Shown: one piece after another, positions 11,551-24,700 of the stretch
Position numbering within the stretch: the stretch's first letter is position 1
Layout of the letters: the number at the start of each line of letters is the position of its first letter
Origin: Reticulitermes speratus
Lineage: Eukaryota > Arthropoda > Insecta > Blattodea > Rhinotermitidae
Assembly: GCA_021186555.1 (NCBI GenBank)
Contig: JAJKFL010000003.1
Span: 28,818,908-28,882,907, forward strand
DNA length: 64,000 bases
Direction: 5' to 3'
Translations under genes and position numbers: made by a program
Notes under the pieces: generated by a model
Databases searched by the model: none
Seen by the model: only the letters and a program-made list of their open reading frames with translations
What the model was told of the DNA's origin: nothing

Positions 11551-12200
11551 TTAAGAGGTTACAATTATAAAATTGTTAAAAACTGCTGGCAATTGGTCAC
11601 TTATAAAGGAGTCTGTGTCCGCTCTGAGTTTTAACTCGATGTCGGCGAATTCATTCTTGAAGGCTCCGTTATTGTCAATGTGGTCCCACACGACCTGCTC
11701 CATGCCCACGGCGAACTTCTGCAGGTACTTATAAGTGTCCTTCAGCGCTGTGTCCAGCTCGAGTCTCTGAAGCTCTTCAAGTGGCATATGTTCACCCAGA
11801 CTTTTGGAGATTTCTTCTGTAGTTGGCAGCCATGGATAGTGAAAAGTCTTCCAGTCTTGTTGAATCTGCTCGAAATTCATATTGAAAGTGGTTTTTACAT
11901 AACTCTCCTTGAAGGGCTGCGCGTACATGAGGGCGTTCTTGGCCGCTACGATGATCGAAGACAGCAGCTCACTGTCATTGAGTCGTGGAACGCCTTCTAG
12001 CTCACTGTCGAAATCATGACTGGCTCTAAGTCCGCAGGGATTGATCCATTTTTTGTGCGAATGCATATACGCTCGTCATAATCGACACTACTGTGACGAG
12101 TTGCAGGGGCAGACATGACGGTCGGTACGCGAATGACGGTGAGAAAACACACACACACCAAAAGGGCCTTGGTAAATCCTCCAAAATTTTCACTGGATAT
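11551..12200 (-). pseudogene. captured secreted-protein coding region, left arm (frameshifted)
   Basis: The frame 12066-11551 begins MHSHKKWINPCG and includes PRLNDSELLSSIIVA, FRYPW-type HYPWLPTTEEISKSLGE and KYLQKFAVGMEQVVWDHID. Just upstream in another frame lie ALLVCVCFLTVIRVPTV and MSAPATRHSSVDYDER, a hydrophobic signal-peptide-like stretch and its cleavage region. A 2-nt difference after DYDER (GTATATGCAT against GTATGCAT in the right arm) separates the two parts. The last residues, SFISDQLPAVFNNF, run into the element's 3' sequence and end at a stop. I do not recognise the protein; it looks like a small secreted helical protein with its C-terminal part missing. Confidence 0.7.
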
Positions 12201-12357
12201 CTGTTTCAATAAACGGAGCACAAAATTCACACTGCCAGTGTTGATAAACCATATGAAAAACACCAGAAAATACACTTTTGCACACAACACTACGAAACCG
12301 CGCTCTGTCAAAACGCCATTTTGACTGATCTCAGTCAAGATAAGTCAAAATGGCGTT

Positions 12358-13107
12358 TTGACAGCGCGGTTTCGTAGTGTTGTGTGCAAAAGTGTATTTT
12401 CTGATGTTTTTCATATGGTTTATCAACACTGGCAGTGTGAATTTTGTGCTCCGTTTATTGAAAGATATCCAGTGAAAACTTTGGAGGAATTAGCAAGGCC
12501 CTTATGGTGTGTGTGTTTTCTCACCGTCATTCGCGTACCGACCGTCATGTCTGCCCCTGCAACTCGTCACAGTAGTGTCGATTATGACGAGCGTATGCAT
12601 TCTCACCAAAAATGGATCAATCCCCGCGGACTTAGAGCCAGTCATGATTTCGACAGTGAGCTAGAAGGCGTTCCACGACTCAACGACAGTGAGCTGCTGT
12701 CTTCGATCATCGTAGCGGTCAAGAACGCCCTCATGTACGCGCAGCCCTTCAAGGATAGTTATGTAAAAAACGCTTTCAATATGAATTTCGAGCAGATTGA
12801 CCAAGACTGGAAGACTTTTCGCTATCCATGGATGCCAACTACAGAAGAAATCTCCAAAAGTCTGGGGGAATATATACCACTTGAAGAGCTCCATAAAATT
12901 GAGCTGGACACAGCGACGGACACATATAAGTACCTGCAGAAGTTCGCCGTGGGCATGGAGCAGGTCGTGTGGGACCACATTGACAATAACGGAGCCTTCA
13001 AGAATGAATTCGCCGACATCGAGTTAAAACTCAGAGCGGACACAGACTCCTTTATAAGTGACCAGTTGCCAGCAGTTTTTAACAATTTTATAATTTTAAC
13101 CTCTTAA
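12358..13107 (+). CDS. captured secreted-protein coding region, right arm (open frame, unrecognised)
   Basis: An uninterrupted frame of about 249 codons runs from near the palindrome centre to a stop at 13105-13107. A hydrophobic stretch CVCFLTVIRVPTV precedes MSAPATRHSSVDYDER (ATG at 12547), consistent with a signal peptide whose true start is upstream or lost. The body reads MHSHQKWINPRG, VPRLNDSELLSSIIVAV, FRYPWMPTTEEISKSLGE, EELHKIELDT and QKFAVGMEQVVWDHID. The final residues after about KLRAD (DSFISDQLPAVFNNF) appear to come from a junction with the element. Against the left arm I count about 16 replacement and 5 silent differences plus a 3-nt deletion, which is close to the ratio of site classes, so no constraint is evident. 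Expression is unknown; it may be a retro-captured host exon set rather than a working gene. Confidence 0.55.
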   Translation: MTARFRSVVCKSVFSDVFHMVYQHWQCEFCAPFIERYPVKTLEELARPLWCVCFLTVIRVPTVMSAPATRHSSVDYDERMHSHQKWINPRGLRASHDFDSELEGVPRLNDSELLSSIIVAVKNALMYAQPFKDSYVKNAFNMNFEQIDQDWKTFRYPWMPTTEEISKSLGEYIPLEELHKIELDTATDTYKYLQKFAVGMEQVVWDHIDNNGAFKNEFADIELKLRADTDSFISDQLPAVFNNFIILTS

Positions 13108-13511
13108 ACTGTTCAACAACGGGTTTCGACAACATCAACGATTACAATAGACATCGGAAACGCAGCGTCATACAACAACAACAGCTGTACTAGAATATAA
13201 TTCGAACAAGAAAGAAAGTCATACACCGTAAAAAAACTCAAGGACCGTCATCCGCACCTATGCAACGAGACAACACTACAACAGAATACGGACTGCAATA
13301 TAAACATAACCAACGGTTTTAACAGTTTTAGTAATTTAAATAATTTAATAATAAGTTTTAATAATATCGACGATATCAATAGATAATAACGACAAACACC
13401 CTACAAAACGTGCAGTGCTTGTGACTTCCAGTGTAAATAGTAACACTGACAAAATAATAGTTGAATAACAGTGCCAAATGGACGGTGATAAGTGAAGTTT
13501 ACATAGCAAGT

Positions 13512-13556
13512 TACCCCTGATGATGGCCAAATTAAGACCGAAATATATGTAGGGTA
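13512..13556 (+). ncRNA. hammerhead ribozyme, right arm, core intact
   Basis: Stem I UACCC (13512-13516), core CUGAUGA (13517-13523), extra U, an imperfect stem II GGCC..GACC, GAAA, stem III AUAUAUGU (one change from the ACAUAUGU palindrome), cleavage base A at 13551, stem I' GGGUA. Stem I pairs over 5 bp. Confidence 0.7.
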
Positions 13557-13656
13557 TAGTGAAAAAATTTATTTATAATAGTGCATTCGTTGTTTGAATG
13601 AGTGAATATTAATACTAAGACGCACAGTGAACACAAAGTAAATTAACTATTAGGCA

Positions 13657-15490
13657 CTTCATTCTGGCACCAAATGGTTCATGTACTACAGTATGAATGT
13701 AGTGACTGATTATTAGATTATTGAACTATGCTGTTTCCACAGCAGATATAAAATGAGATGCACATGATTGTGTACAATCAGTAAGAGAGGATTTTGAAAG
13801 AGATTGTCATGGCCTATTTGAAGGCACTTCCCTAGGCCTCTTTTCTCCATTATAATGGACAAGACAAATTGTTGTTCCAGACATACAATACAAGAACACT
13901 CGCAAATAACCATGTTCTGAAGAATCTGAATGCTGATACCAGTGTGTTCACAGTTGAAACTTTGATCAGCAAGCCCATCTCCAAGCCTACATAAACCATT
14001 GCACCATTTTACAGACTTCAAATTCTATTGCCTTACCTTATGAGCATGCTAACATTTTTTGGAAATAAGGACTTCTTTCCTCTATGTGGCCTAAGGGTAA
14101 TAAGCAGAGTCAAAAGGTCTAACAATAAAGAGATGCTCTGCTGTGGAGCAACAGCCACGTGATTTTCCAAGGTCCATATAAGCGAGGAATGTATGAAAAA
14201 CTGCTGTTACATAATGATAAATATTTATATTTTATCAATGATCTCCTACAACATACTGTTCAGCCAGTGTTTAAACAGATCACATCATGAGCACAGCACA
14301 AAAACAAGTCCTGCACATGTCACAATTCCTCTGGGCCACTCACATGGCTTAACTCAGACTCTTGACAGCCCAGAATCCAAAAAAATATACTTCAGAAACA
14401 CTGTGAATTCACAATACAAGAAATACAACTTATTGCAACCTTCCAAAATCAATTAATAAATTAAATAAGCCATGGTTCATACAGTCAATTTTGCAATGTA
14501 TTAACAAAAGGTACTTGACAAAGTGTGATGACCACATCCAATAAAATTTGAGTTTCAGGCTTTCCTACAAAATAATACTAGACTTATGAGCAATGTAAAG
14601 AAATATAAGCTGCCTGAGATTATGCTGAATGGTCAGGATTGAACTGAGTAATACAACCATATGTTCTGAATCTGCTGTGGTAGCATGCAACAAGTTATTA
14701 AATTAGGCATTGGCTTATATGAACAGGACAAAGTTCAGTACTAACTATATCATGTTAGATATATATAAACCAAATCCTATTGCACTGACTAATGTGGATT
14801 TGTCAATTTTTGAACTGAGTAGTCATTTTTACTTATGTGTACTGGACCACAGCCTCAGTTACATGACAATATTTGGCACTTTTGAGAACAGCTAATATGT
14901 AAAGTTTCCCTTCTAAAGCAAAAAATGCAACTACAACTAATATCCAATTGTATTCATTTGCTATGGATTAGAAAAGATAAGGAAAGTGTATTCTAAAAAT
15001 AAATTATATATACATTATGAACAAGCTACTGCAACAAATAAGTTTGTCTCATTACAACCACAGTCTCCAAGTTTTCCAAACATTGACTGAAGAGTTCACA
15101 TGTGTCAATGTTATAAATAATCTCTACTGTGGACATAAACATATATATACATATTATTAAATTTTTAAAAATGTCAAAAATATACTGAAGAGATGTTTTC
15201 TACTTTACTATGGAAATTCAAAACAATAAATACAACAGACATTTAAATGATTACAGTAACTACTGTAAAGGAAGGACTTCCACTGCAATGGAGTGAGGAA
15301 TGCTGATCTCCATATTTGGAGCACTCACCTTGGTAACAGTCATGTGCGTAATCTTAATACACAATAAAACAAAACATACAGTCTTCAAATCAGGCAATGT
15401 TTTAGTCATGAATGGAATCTTCGAGCATCTCCTCATACACTTTCATTCACTGTTTCAGTAGCATTAATTGTGGGTACATTTTCACCTTCA
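13657..15490. other. sequence downstream of Keap1 stop; possible 3' UTR
   Basis: No mobile element or other gene is recognisable. On the minus strand this directly follows the Keap1 stop codon, so some of it should be 3' UTR. I could not place a convincing polyadenylation site. Confidence 0.45.
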
Positions 15491-15717
15491 TCATGTCTTC
15501 ATTCTTTCATTGCCTTGTCTAGACCTTCCCCTTGGTGAAGGTGTATCCATTGTCATTGAATGATCATGTTGTTCACAGTGAATCACACACTGATGATATG
15601 ATACTGCAGATGCATGTCCTGAGCGTCCACTTGTGAGGGGTTGACCCTCTTCCCATACATCACGTTCTGGGTCATACACCTCCACAATGTTCAGGAATGT
15701 CTGTCCGTCATAACCTC
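15491..15717 (-). CDS. Keap1: Keap1 last exon, Kelch blade 6 and tail
   Basis: [37 protein letters not shown], then a polar tail ending GNERMKT and TGA. Y572, F577 and S602 equivalents are present. Acceptor CACCTAG follows a T run. Confidence 0.96.
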
Positions 15718-18700
15718 CTAGGTGAAAAAAAAAAAAAACATTACTTCTTGCATATTCTTACACACTGGCCCATGTGATTTTTGAAAGTCATACACAAACA
15801 TTACCTTGGTGAAAAGTTTTTGTATAAAGCACGTGATATCCTTATGTTCATTCTGGTATAAAATTTTTGTAAAATGTGGTTATGTCATCAGACACAAAAT
15901 CAGTCATACATTTCAGTTACTGCAGCCTATGTTTCTCAACACTTTCTAAGTTCACAGACTGGTAAAACAGCAGTGGACAGTCTGAGGACTGGTAAACTGT
16001 TGTCTTCACAATCCTACATTATACAAATTACAATCTAAAAAGTTAATTATTTCCAGGACATCTAAACATGTTTAGATTATTGTCTACTGGGTATTACCCC
16101 ACACAGTCTTTTAGATGGTTACCAGTGTTTCAGGATATCTGCTGCCTCTACCTTTGGTACAGAAGCATGCCAAGATGCAGAGAACTTATACATGAAGGGT
16201 GGGAAATGTGTGCAAGAAACAGAAGCCCTAAAAGTGGCAAATTACAAGAAAGACCTTAAAAAGTGAAACTTTCAAGGAAGGCCATTCACTATATGGGTCA
16301 CAAGTAGAGGAAGGGCATATTTACATGGGATGCTGTATATGCCTGGTGCTTTCTGCAGAATATCAGTCTTGGGGAGCACCCTGCTGATGTGATTAAAGAT
16401 GATGCAAACATAAGGTAAAATGGTCCACTAAAACTGAATTATCCTGTCTATATGGTATGGCCCTCTTATACAGGTTGGAAGCCTAGGAATCTGCTGGTTG
16501 CTGCAGCCATTGTGACTGAATGTAGCACAAAAAAAAAGCTGATTCTGTGTGAAGACTGATGTGGTCACAGATAGCTTTGACTGTGAGCATAGGTGGAACA
16601 CATGGTCTGTTTGTTCACCAGATGATGGTGCAGCCTTGCATTCAGATAAAGGGTGGTGCTGGTAAGTTTAGTGTATACTCTATAAAATATGCAGCTGTTG
16701 GGTCAGCCTCTTGTATACATAATATTCAGGATCACATCTCCACCTCCATGGTGAAACAGATGTTAATGTTATATGCTGCTGAGGTGGGAAAGAAGTTAAA
16801 TTTTTTTGGTCCATGGGGTCATATTATTAGTGGTTCTCAATGTACAGAAACTGTCAGAGTGGGTTGTCAGTTGCTCTGATGAGTGCTCCTTCCTTAAATC
16901 ATCTTATGAAGAAGCTGGCAACCACAGGTCACACTGTATGGGCAGAATCATAGTCACTCTACCCAGTTCTATGAACACACGGAGTAGCCATGAGTTTGCC
17001 CCTATCAGTCATAGATGCCAACTTCTCCATGCAGGTCATTGAAGAATGAGCACTAAACTTGGCAACCCACAGGTGTCAGGTTACACCACCATCTGGCCAA
17101 TAGTCTGTGCTCCCCACCTTGGCATACAGGGCCAATGTCTTCACACAAAACTCGGAATTTCTCAACAGTATATTCTAACAAAATGCCTGTAGCAACCAGC
17201 AGATTCTCCACACTCGATCCACATGAGAGGGTTTCGTGACATAGCCAAAATCTGACTTCGGCAGCTTCCCTTACCATATGTTGGCACCACCTCGAAACAC
17301 ATCAGCAGGTTACTGTGCAAGCATGTCAAAATTGCAGCATCCTTCAGTTCATCCAGGCATACACAGCATCCCCTGTGAGAGTTAGAAAGTACACAATGGA
17401 CAAGCCAGATGTTCCAGTGAGATCAGAGACAGCACCAGTGGTACTCCCACCTCTATCACACACATAAGGCAGGTGTAACAGAACACATTACACACCTGAG
17501 CATAGCCTCCACGCACAGACCACCTGTGTTCAGACCAAGATGTCCAGATGCATGTATCACACATCACAGAAGCAATGCAAACTGAACTCCATCCCAACAA
17601 ATTGAAGAGGGATGATGAGACCTCCAAAATACCACAAATGTACATGCCAAAGGAACAACAGAAGCCTCTCTTCTACTGAGTCACCCTTTACCAACTTGCA
17701 GGAAGGGGCCTTAAAGAGGCATCTTTCAGGGAAGGTCTTTATAATAAAGACCTTCCCTGAAAGGTGTCTCTTTAAGGGCCCTTCCTGCAAGTTGCACATT
17801 TCAGGGCCTTCCTTGCAAGTCGCTGCTTTTAGGACCTCTCCTTTTCCCTGTTCCAACTGGCCACTTTTCCTATATATAGCATCCATATCTGAACTTGACT
17901 CAATTATACACTGCAGATGGAGGCAACAGGTTCCTGTGGAATGCTTTCATCACCTAGAAGAAGACTAAAAGGCATCATAGCCCAAGTACCACTACCTAAA
18001 TATGAACAACCATGGAAACCTAAAATCTGTTACGTCTCAGGATTAACACCTTTATACGATATGAAAATCACACTGAATTAATATCCACCCACACTGAAAA
18101 TTCACAATAGAAAATTATGCACAAGTGCAAAGTGTGTAGAGATCTATAACACATTGGAGCTGTGGTAAAACACGTAATAAAATAAGATTTTGCACACTAT
18201 CATGAATTAAGACATGGGTAAGAAACAGTGATTTCAAGTACAGTTTTTGGTAGTTACCATTTCCTTACTGTGAAACAATCATGAAAGAAATATTGTGTGA
18301 GATGCGGGGTTCTCACAAAAGTCCATGGCACTGTATAAGCCTGAAGCTGCAGGCACTAATCCTCCAAAACAATGGTAACTATCAGTTGTCACCATGTGAC
18401 ACTGCAGAAGATTTGAATCTTCAAAGAAATACTGACTTCCTGAACAGTACTTTTTTGTTCTGGCATGAAATCACTAGTACTTTATTACAATAATAATGAT
18501 ACCTTACCCATAGCATAAAGTTTTCCATCCAGTACAGTCAGGCTGAGTGCACTGCGTGCTATGCGTATACTAGACACAAAGTCCCAACTATCCCTCTCTG
18601 TATCGTACCGCTCTACTGTACTTAGTTGTCTCTCTCCATCATAACCTCCAACTACATAAATATACTGGTTCAGTGCTGCCATACCTGTAAAATAACATGA

Positions 18701-21700
18701 GTTGATCCTAACTTCTTTTGTTGTTACAGCACTGCTTTGGCTTAGCCAACATCTACCCCCCCCCCCCCCCCAAAAAAAAGGCTACTGGTTGTACAGCAAC
18801 AGCATTCCAGGATACAGTGTAACAATGCTGGTTGCCCACACACATTACAGACTACAATTAGTATCAGGGCTTCTGTCAAATACAACCTTTAACCCTTGAA
18901 TTAGGGGGCAAAATACTTACAATTCCTACTGTGCTTAGCGCATTTTGTACCCAGTGTGTAATCCAAGGGTTAATTGTATGTACTATTCTCATTAGACTCT
19001 ACACTTCATATCGCTACATGTTTCAGCACATGTTTAAAAATATGTAAGAATTGAATCATTAAGAACTATTATTTTATAAAGGTGTTTGTAAAAGTATTAA
19101 ACCTGATAAAAGTTTTTTGTCCTAAGGCTTTATCACTTATACCTACGAGTTCTCATGTTTTACTCAGTATCACAATGTCCATGGTGTCATTAAGTATTAA
19201 AATTACGTGAAGATGTTTTGATTTGTTATATTTCTGCCTTGGTTGTACACTTGTCAATGTAGTGGTACTATGCAAACCAGAACAGTATTATTACACCCTG
19301 TACCTGCCTTCTCTGACCACTGATACACACAATAAGAGAATATATGGGCAGAAGTAAGAAAATAATTAATATTGTACCAGTACCCCCACAACTATACAAG
19401 AAAAATGTACACTGATGTACCTACACAAAAAGCTTCACAGCAAAACATAAGGAACTGAACAACAAAGAACTAGTGGTACCTTCACATAATAGAAAGTTTG
19501 TTCAAATGTGAGTGTATAAGAAACATTGTAACTTGTACTGTAACTATAAGTGACAGCCACCTGCAATGAAGAGCTTTATCAGTTCTAATAACTTTATGAA
19601 CACCTACTTAACTACTAGTTTCCATATATTATTACTTATTTTATGTTAGAACAAATGCTTTGCAGTATCAGCAGTTGTATGTGCTATGCCTGCGACAGCA
19701 CTACGCGCAGAAACATGGAGTGAGAGTAACTGTGTAGTCTTAGAAGATTACCCTCAATTAAAAGGTTGTGTTTGACAGAAATGCTGGTATCAGCATATAA
19801 ATACAGCATTGTGCAAAAATATGTATTTACAGACCACAAGTTAAGGACATGGCCATTCAAATACAAAACCACATTTTGAAACAAGCTACTCCAATCTTCA
19901 TGTGGTAGATTTAATTTTATGTGAAAAAGTGACAGTATGTAACTTACCTGTGAAATTTATTGCAGAGATATTACTTCCTCAATACAAACGGAAATTCTCA
20001 AAATGTCTGTAGCTTTGGCAGGCTCGCTTATGCCCTAACATGTATTTTCGCAGGATTTTTAGTTTTGATATGTTTAAACATGTACAAACCAATTTATTAT
20101 CCTTAGCTTCTAAGCAGGTGTGCATGATGTACACTGTATAAAACCAGCATTAGCTGCTTCTAAAAACACACACATCACCACTAGACAGACAACATGAGAC
20201 CAGCTGATATATGACACTGTTACATTTAGTGAGGCAGGCAATGGTAAGATGAACGCATACAAGGTCTGACAAATAAACGGATTGGTCCTACAAAAATAAC
20301 TCATTAGCCTTTTGTGAGCACTGTTGCCTTTAAAGTGCCTTCTAAAGCCAGTCATTCCTGGAAACATTTGTGTTATATTCTAATTCACAATGTTTTCAAT
20401 AATTTTGTGACTGAAATTGATGAATGTTTTATATGTATACTGAATTTGACGTGTCCGGTGGTGTCATGTGTATGACTGGATGGACTGAATAAATAAATAA
20501 TCATTGCTAGAACTCATTTGTGAAAGTATGTTCAATATTCGTATCACACTGATCTGAGTATTTTCACCTAATTCAAATTGAGACCCTTTCAAAGACATTT
20601 AAGTTCTAGAACCATGAAAGTTCCTTGTGGCCAAATGAGGAGAGTACATTGGAGTTGTAACACTGATATTTGTTCTCAGCCAAACACTGTTTTATCAAGG
20701 GTGTTGTGTGGGAAACCACATACATAATCGTGATGTCAAATGCACTTGCTTGGCCAGAGTTAGGTCCTCTTCCATTAACATACTGTTGCAGACATGCCAA
20801 AATTTGAAGGTAAACTGCTTGGTTCAGTGTCGTGGATGAATAAATCTGTAATGGATAATTCAGCAGCAAAGCACTTGAGCATAGTTTTGACCTTATAACT
20901 TTCTTTTTATCTTGGAGACTCTGGATGTTTGTATTCAAAATGTCATCATTTTGTTGTCTGTTCATAGTTGAAGGCCCTAGTCTCAACACCAATCAGTATC
21001 TTTAAAAAAATGTCAGGTTCTTTGATGGATCCTGGTTGCATAATCTCAGGTGTGGCATCTTATTTTCCTCATCATTGAAAATTTTCAGCGTCATTTTTAC
21101 ATAAATGGTCTTCTTTGGTTTAAGAAAGTGACTCTATTCACATTCAATTCTTCTGCTATTTTCAGAACAGACAACTGATATCACTCCATTAACTTCAAGT
21201 TGTGTGTTCTGATAATTTTTCCTCCCATGAATTGCGACAACATTCTGTACATGTTACTGACATCTTTTCCCATTTTAACTAAAAACTGATTCTGATATCT
21301 GTTCTACCATCCATGGTTTAGAAAGACAAAACACTGCAACCACAAACTTAATCCCAAGAACTAGTTGACATAAAACTGCTGATCCTGATACATGATCAAA
21401 CCCACATCAACTCAGCAGTGTTGCCAGCTGGTGCAAAAAAATAGTGGTCTGATTACTTATTTGTATAACATAATTGTTTTATTCAAGTTCCTGGGATGGG
21501 GTAAGATAAAGTTCCTTGGTACTGCAGCCTAAAATGGGCCTTGTGTATCATCTCCTTATCACAGATGGGTATGGAGAATTTGTGTAATAACAACTCACAG
21601 GGGAGCCTAAAATGTTCGGTGAAAAACCAGCTCCAGTGCCACTTTGTACCCCACAAATGCCAAATGGACTACCCTAGGATTGAATCTGCACCTGGATGGT

Positions 21701-24700
21701 GTATAGTGCCAGTGACTAACTATGAGGCATAGTAGAGCACATCAGATACACACTAAACTACAGTCCAGTGTGAGAAAACAAAATTATGAAATGTTAGAAT
21801 AGAAGTTTCCATAGTGTGAAGATTCATATTGTGATATTCTGTGTTATGACATTGATCTATAGTCTGGTAGATGGACATCTGTGTTTCAGAAGAACAGCTA
21901 CTCACCTGCAGGGGTAAAGTGTATGTATGTATATGTGCATGTGTGTGGGTGTGCATCTTGATATGACATGATATTAAAATTACCTGCTCCACTTCTCTGT
22001 GTTGTCATGGGTGCTATCATTGTCCAGGCATTGTTTTCTGGGTGGTAACATTCTCCTGAGCCTAGTCTCTCATTGCCATCATAACCACCAATTGCATACA
22101 GTAACCTGTTCACAACTGCTACCCCAACTCCAAGACGTTTTGTGTGCATTGGTTTTACACTTGTCCACCGATCTTCTTCTGGGTCAAACCTTGAATCAGT
22201 ATGTGAAAATAAATTGCTTGTGTTATTTCTGAGAACAGTTTACAAAACCTGTTCTCCTTCTGATACTTCAATCTTCACGGTCAACCGACCAGAAACTATA
22301 AGTAATAGTTATGGTAATCCTTAATCCATTTCTGTGTATAATTTCCAATAGTAAAGATTCAAAACATTTTAATTCGTCAGACATGACTTCCAGGTTTGAC
22401 AGCACTGCCACATTTGTACTAATTAACAGAGAAAACAACAATCATTCATTCAAAATGTTATGTCTATCCCCAGTCCTTTGCTGTTATGGCAATCAACTGA
22501 AAATTAACACAGAATTTATAGGCTGTTCTTTCATATCCTTTGAATGATGATGAAACAGGTGTTTATTACTGTGCTGGCTCTACAACACAAGTAACAATCA
22601 ATTTATTATTATTATTATTAGTAGTAGTAGTAGTAGTAGTAGCAGCAGCAGCAAGAACAGCAACAACAGGTGGAAGAGGATGATGATGAGGAGGAGCAGG
22701 AGAAGAAGGTGATGGCGGTGGTGAGGGCAGCGGAGGATGAGGAACACCATGAAATATGCTTGTACATACATTCATAGTAGCCTAAAGATGGCTCACTAAA
22801 GAGCTGAAAGGTGCAGCCCAAACAGAAATATCTGAACTACTAAATACTGCCATGCCGACTGTAATATTTAAACATTTATTTATTGAGTACTAACGCTCTA
22901 CAATGTGATGTGTCAATTAAAACAATAAACTGACATTGTGTGCTCAGAAGCTATTGTAAAATATACAGTGGGTATAGCAGTTATCATATTGGCTGGTTTA
23001 ATGAAAAAATATTACACAACTGTGTGAACATCTACAAGGTGGTGAAAATATGTTATCCATACCATTTTGAATGCAGCAACATTGAAAAGTCTTATTCTCT
23101 GCAATCAAGTCAACAAACCTGCAGGCATATGCATAGAATGAACCTAATGGAGTAGTTGACTGGAAACTATTTGTCATTCAAGAGAAGGAGGGAGAAAGTT
23201 TCCTACTTGATACAGGTTCAGCATTCACTGGGCACACAGAAACTTGTGCTGCATGCACTGATAAAAAAAGAAACACTGTTTCTCATGCAAAAGAGTAGGG
23301 AGAAAGCAGTCTGTGGTGTAATACAGTGTCAAAAATCACTGAGCATGTAAGAACTTGTGCTGAGTGCACCAATAAGAGAAGAAAAACCCCCATCTGGGTT
23401 TCAAGCAGCGACAAATGCAAACAGTGTGACCTTCAAAGATTCAAGTTTTCTGGGATGTTACATTCATCTTCATCTTCAGGGTCAAACAGTCAAAGCAGAG
23501 TGTCTGACCCTGAAGACAGAGGCACTACACTCCTCCAGTACCACCAGTTGATGTGTCAACCTAAAATCTCAAAGGTTGGCCTTCCATTGTGTCATGTTGG
23601 CTACTTTCTGACTCACTGCCAACAAAGGAATGTAAAGTGCAGAGAATATGCATTGCACATACTTATACGTCACACAGGTTTCATAGTGAAACAATTTGAA
23701 AATTTCAAGATACTGTGATTTTTGTAAATCAGTGCACATATTTCACATACCATCCATGTAAAATGTAAAGACCTGGGAATGGATGTGGACTAATACCACC
23801 AAACACTAGTGAGTAAATGGAGCAGGCAAACAGTTATATCCACAAAACATGCATGCTTGGACTGAAATGAACTTCAACAATTTTAATGAAAGTTTATAGT
23901 GAAGTCCTAAATATCTGTAAAACATGAGGACATGATTTACATTATGTTAGTAATAGAGCATGGTATAGTATCGGGCCTCACGTCCCTATCAGGATATAAA
24001 CACCTCATGCACAGCATACTGTTCATCCACTGACACAAGTTTCTAAAGCCATAAGGATGATTTCTGTTTGAACACATGCCACATTGTTAACTTTCTGAAT
24101 TATTTTGTGTAAGAGTTGGTCTCAATTACTGTATCTCATATGACTGTTAATTGATAAGTGTTGCAGAAGTTTCTAAAATGCCACTTGTGTCTCTTCCAGC
24201 TGAATATAAACAAGTCCCTCTTCTTACTGCTTAATTTAAGTTTCATGACCAATGGAACAGTCAGCATTTCCAAGACGACACTTTACAACTACAGGTAGGA
24301 CTCGATTTACGCCGGGGTTAGGTTCCTGAGATTTCCGGCATAAAATGAAGCGGCGTAAATTGAAGCAAAAATATAATGGGAACATATGTAAATACATTAG
24401 GTTGCGTTCCAAGATTTTCAGTAATCAACACAAAATACTTGAAAAATGTTTTATTTTATGAAATTTACATATTGAAAATTGTATAATGTTTAAGAAAAAG
24501 AAAGAAAATTTACTGCTTTAAAAATGATAGAATAGATGTCTGTTTGGTTTTCGTCTTTTCTGATAATAAGTTATAGCATGGCTGCAGAACCGTCTCAATT
24601 CCTCTCTTAACGGTTGAGCTCCACTCCCAGTTGGGGTCGTTGCTACAGAAGATCTCACATCCCTTATTAATAAGAGCAATAGCCTCTTGCATTGATTTCA

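Larger units (their letters stand above)
10945..13656. mobile_element. 2.7-kb palindromic Penelope-type insertion carrying a captured coding region
   Basis: Two long inverted arms, about 10957-12326 and 12343-13608, flank a 16-nt spacer. The unit is bounded by a 12-bp direct repeat AACTATTAGGCA at 10945-10956 and 13645-13656, so it inserted as one piece. From the centre outward each arm holds a 5' leader, a partial coding region for a secreted protein, an AT-rich segment with AACAACAAC-type sequence, and a hammerhead near the outer end (11012-11056 minus; 13512-13556 plus). The right side has about 36 extra bases before the target repeat. The arms have diverged in the coding part but are identical over about 150 nt of its 3' part. 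The hammerhead and pLTR-like flank point to a Penelope-like retroelement; the coding part looks host-derived. Confidence 0.85.

Noticed and set aside
16559-17300. Open frames as exons of a second gene inside the Keap1 intron
   Set aside because: No recognisable domains, no consistent splice sites and frames on both strands of similar length.
22566-22821. Pro- or Ser-rich protein frames
   Set aside because: They are translations of the trinucleotide microsatellite.
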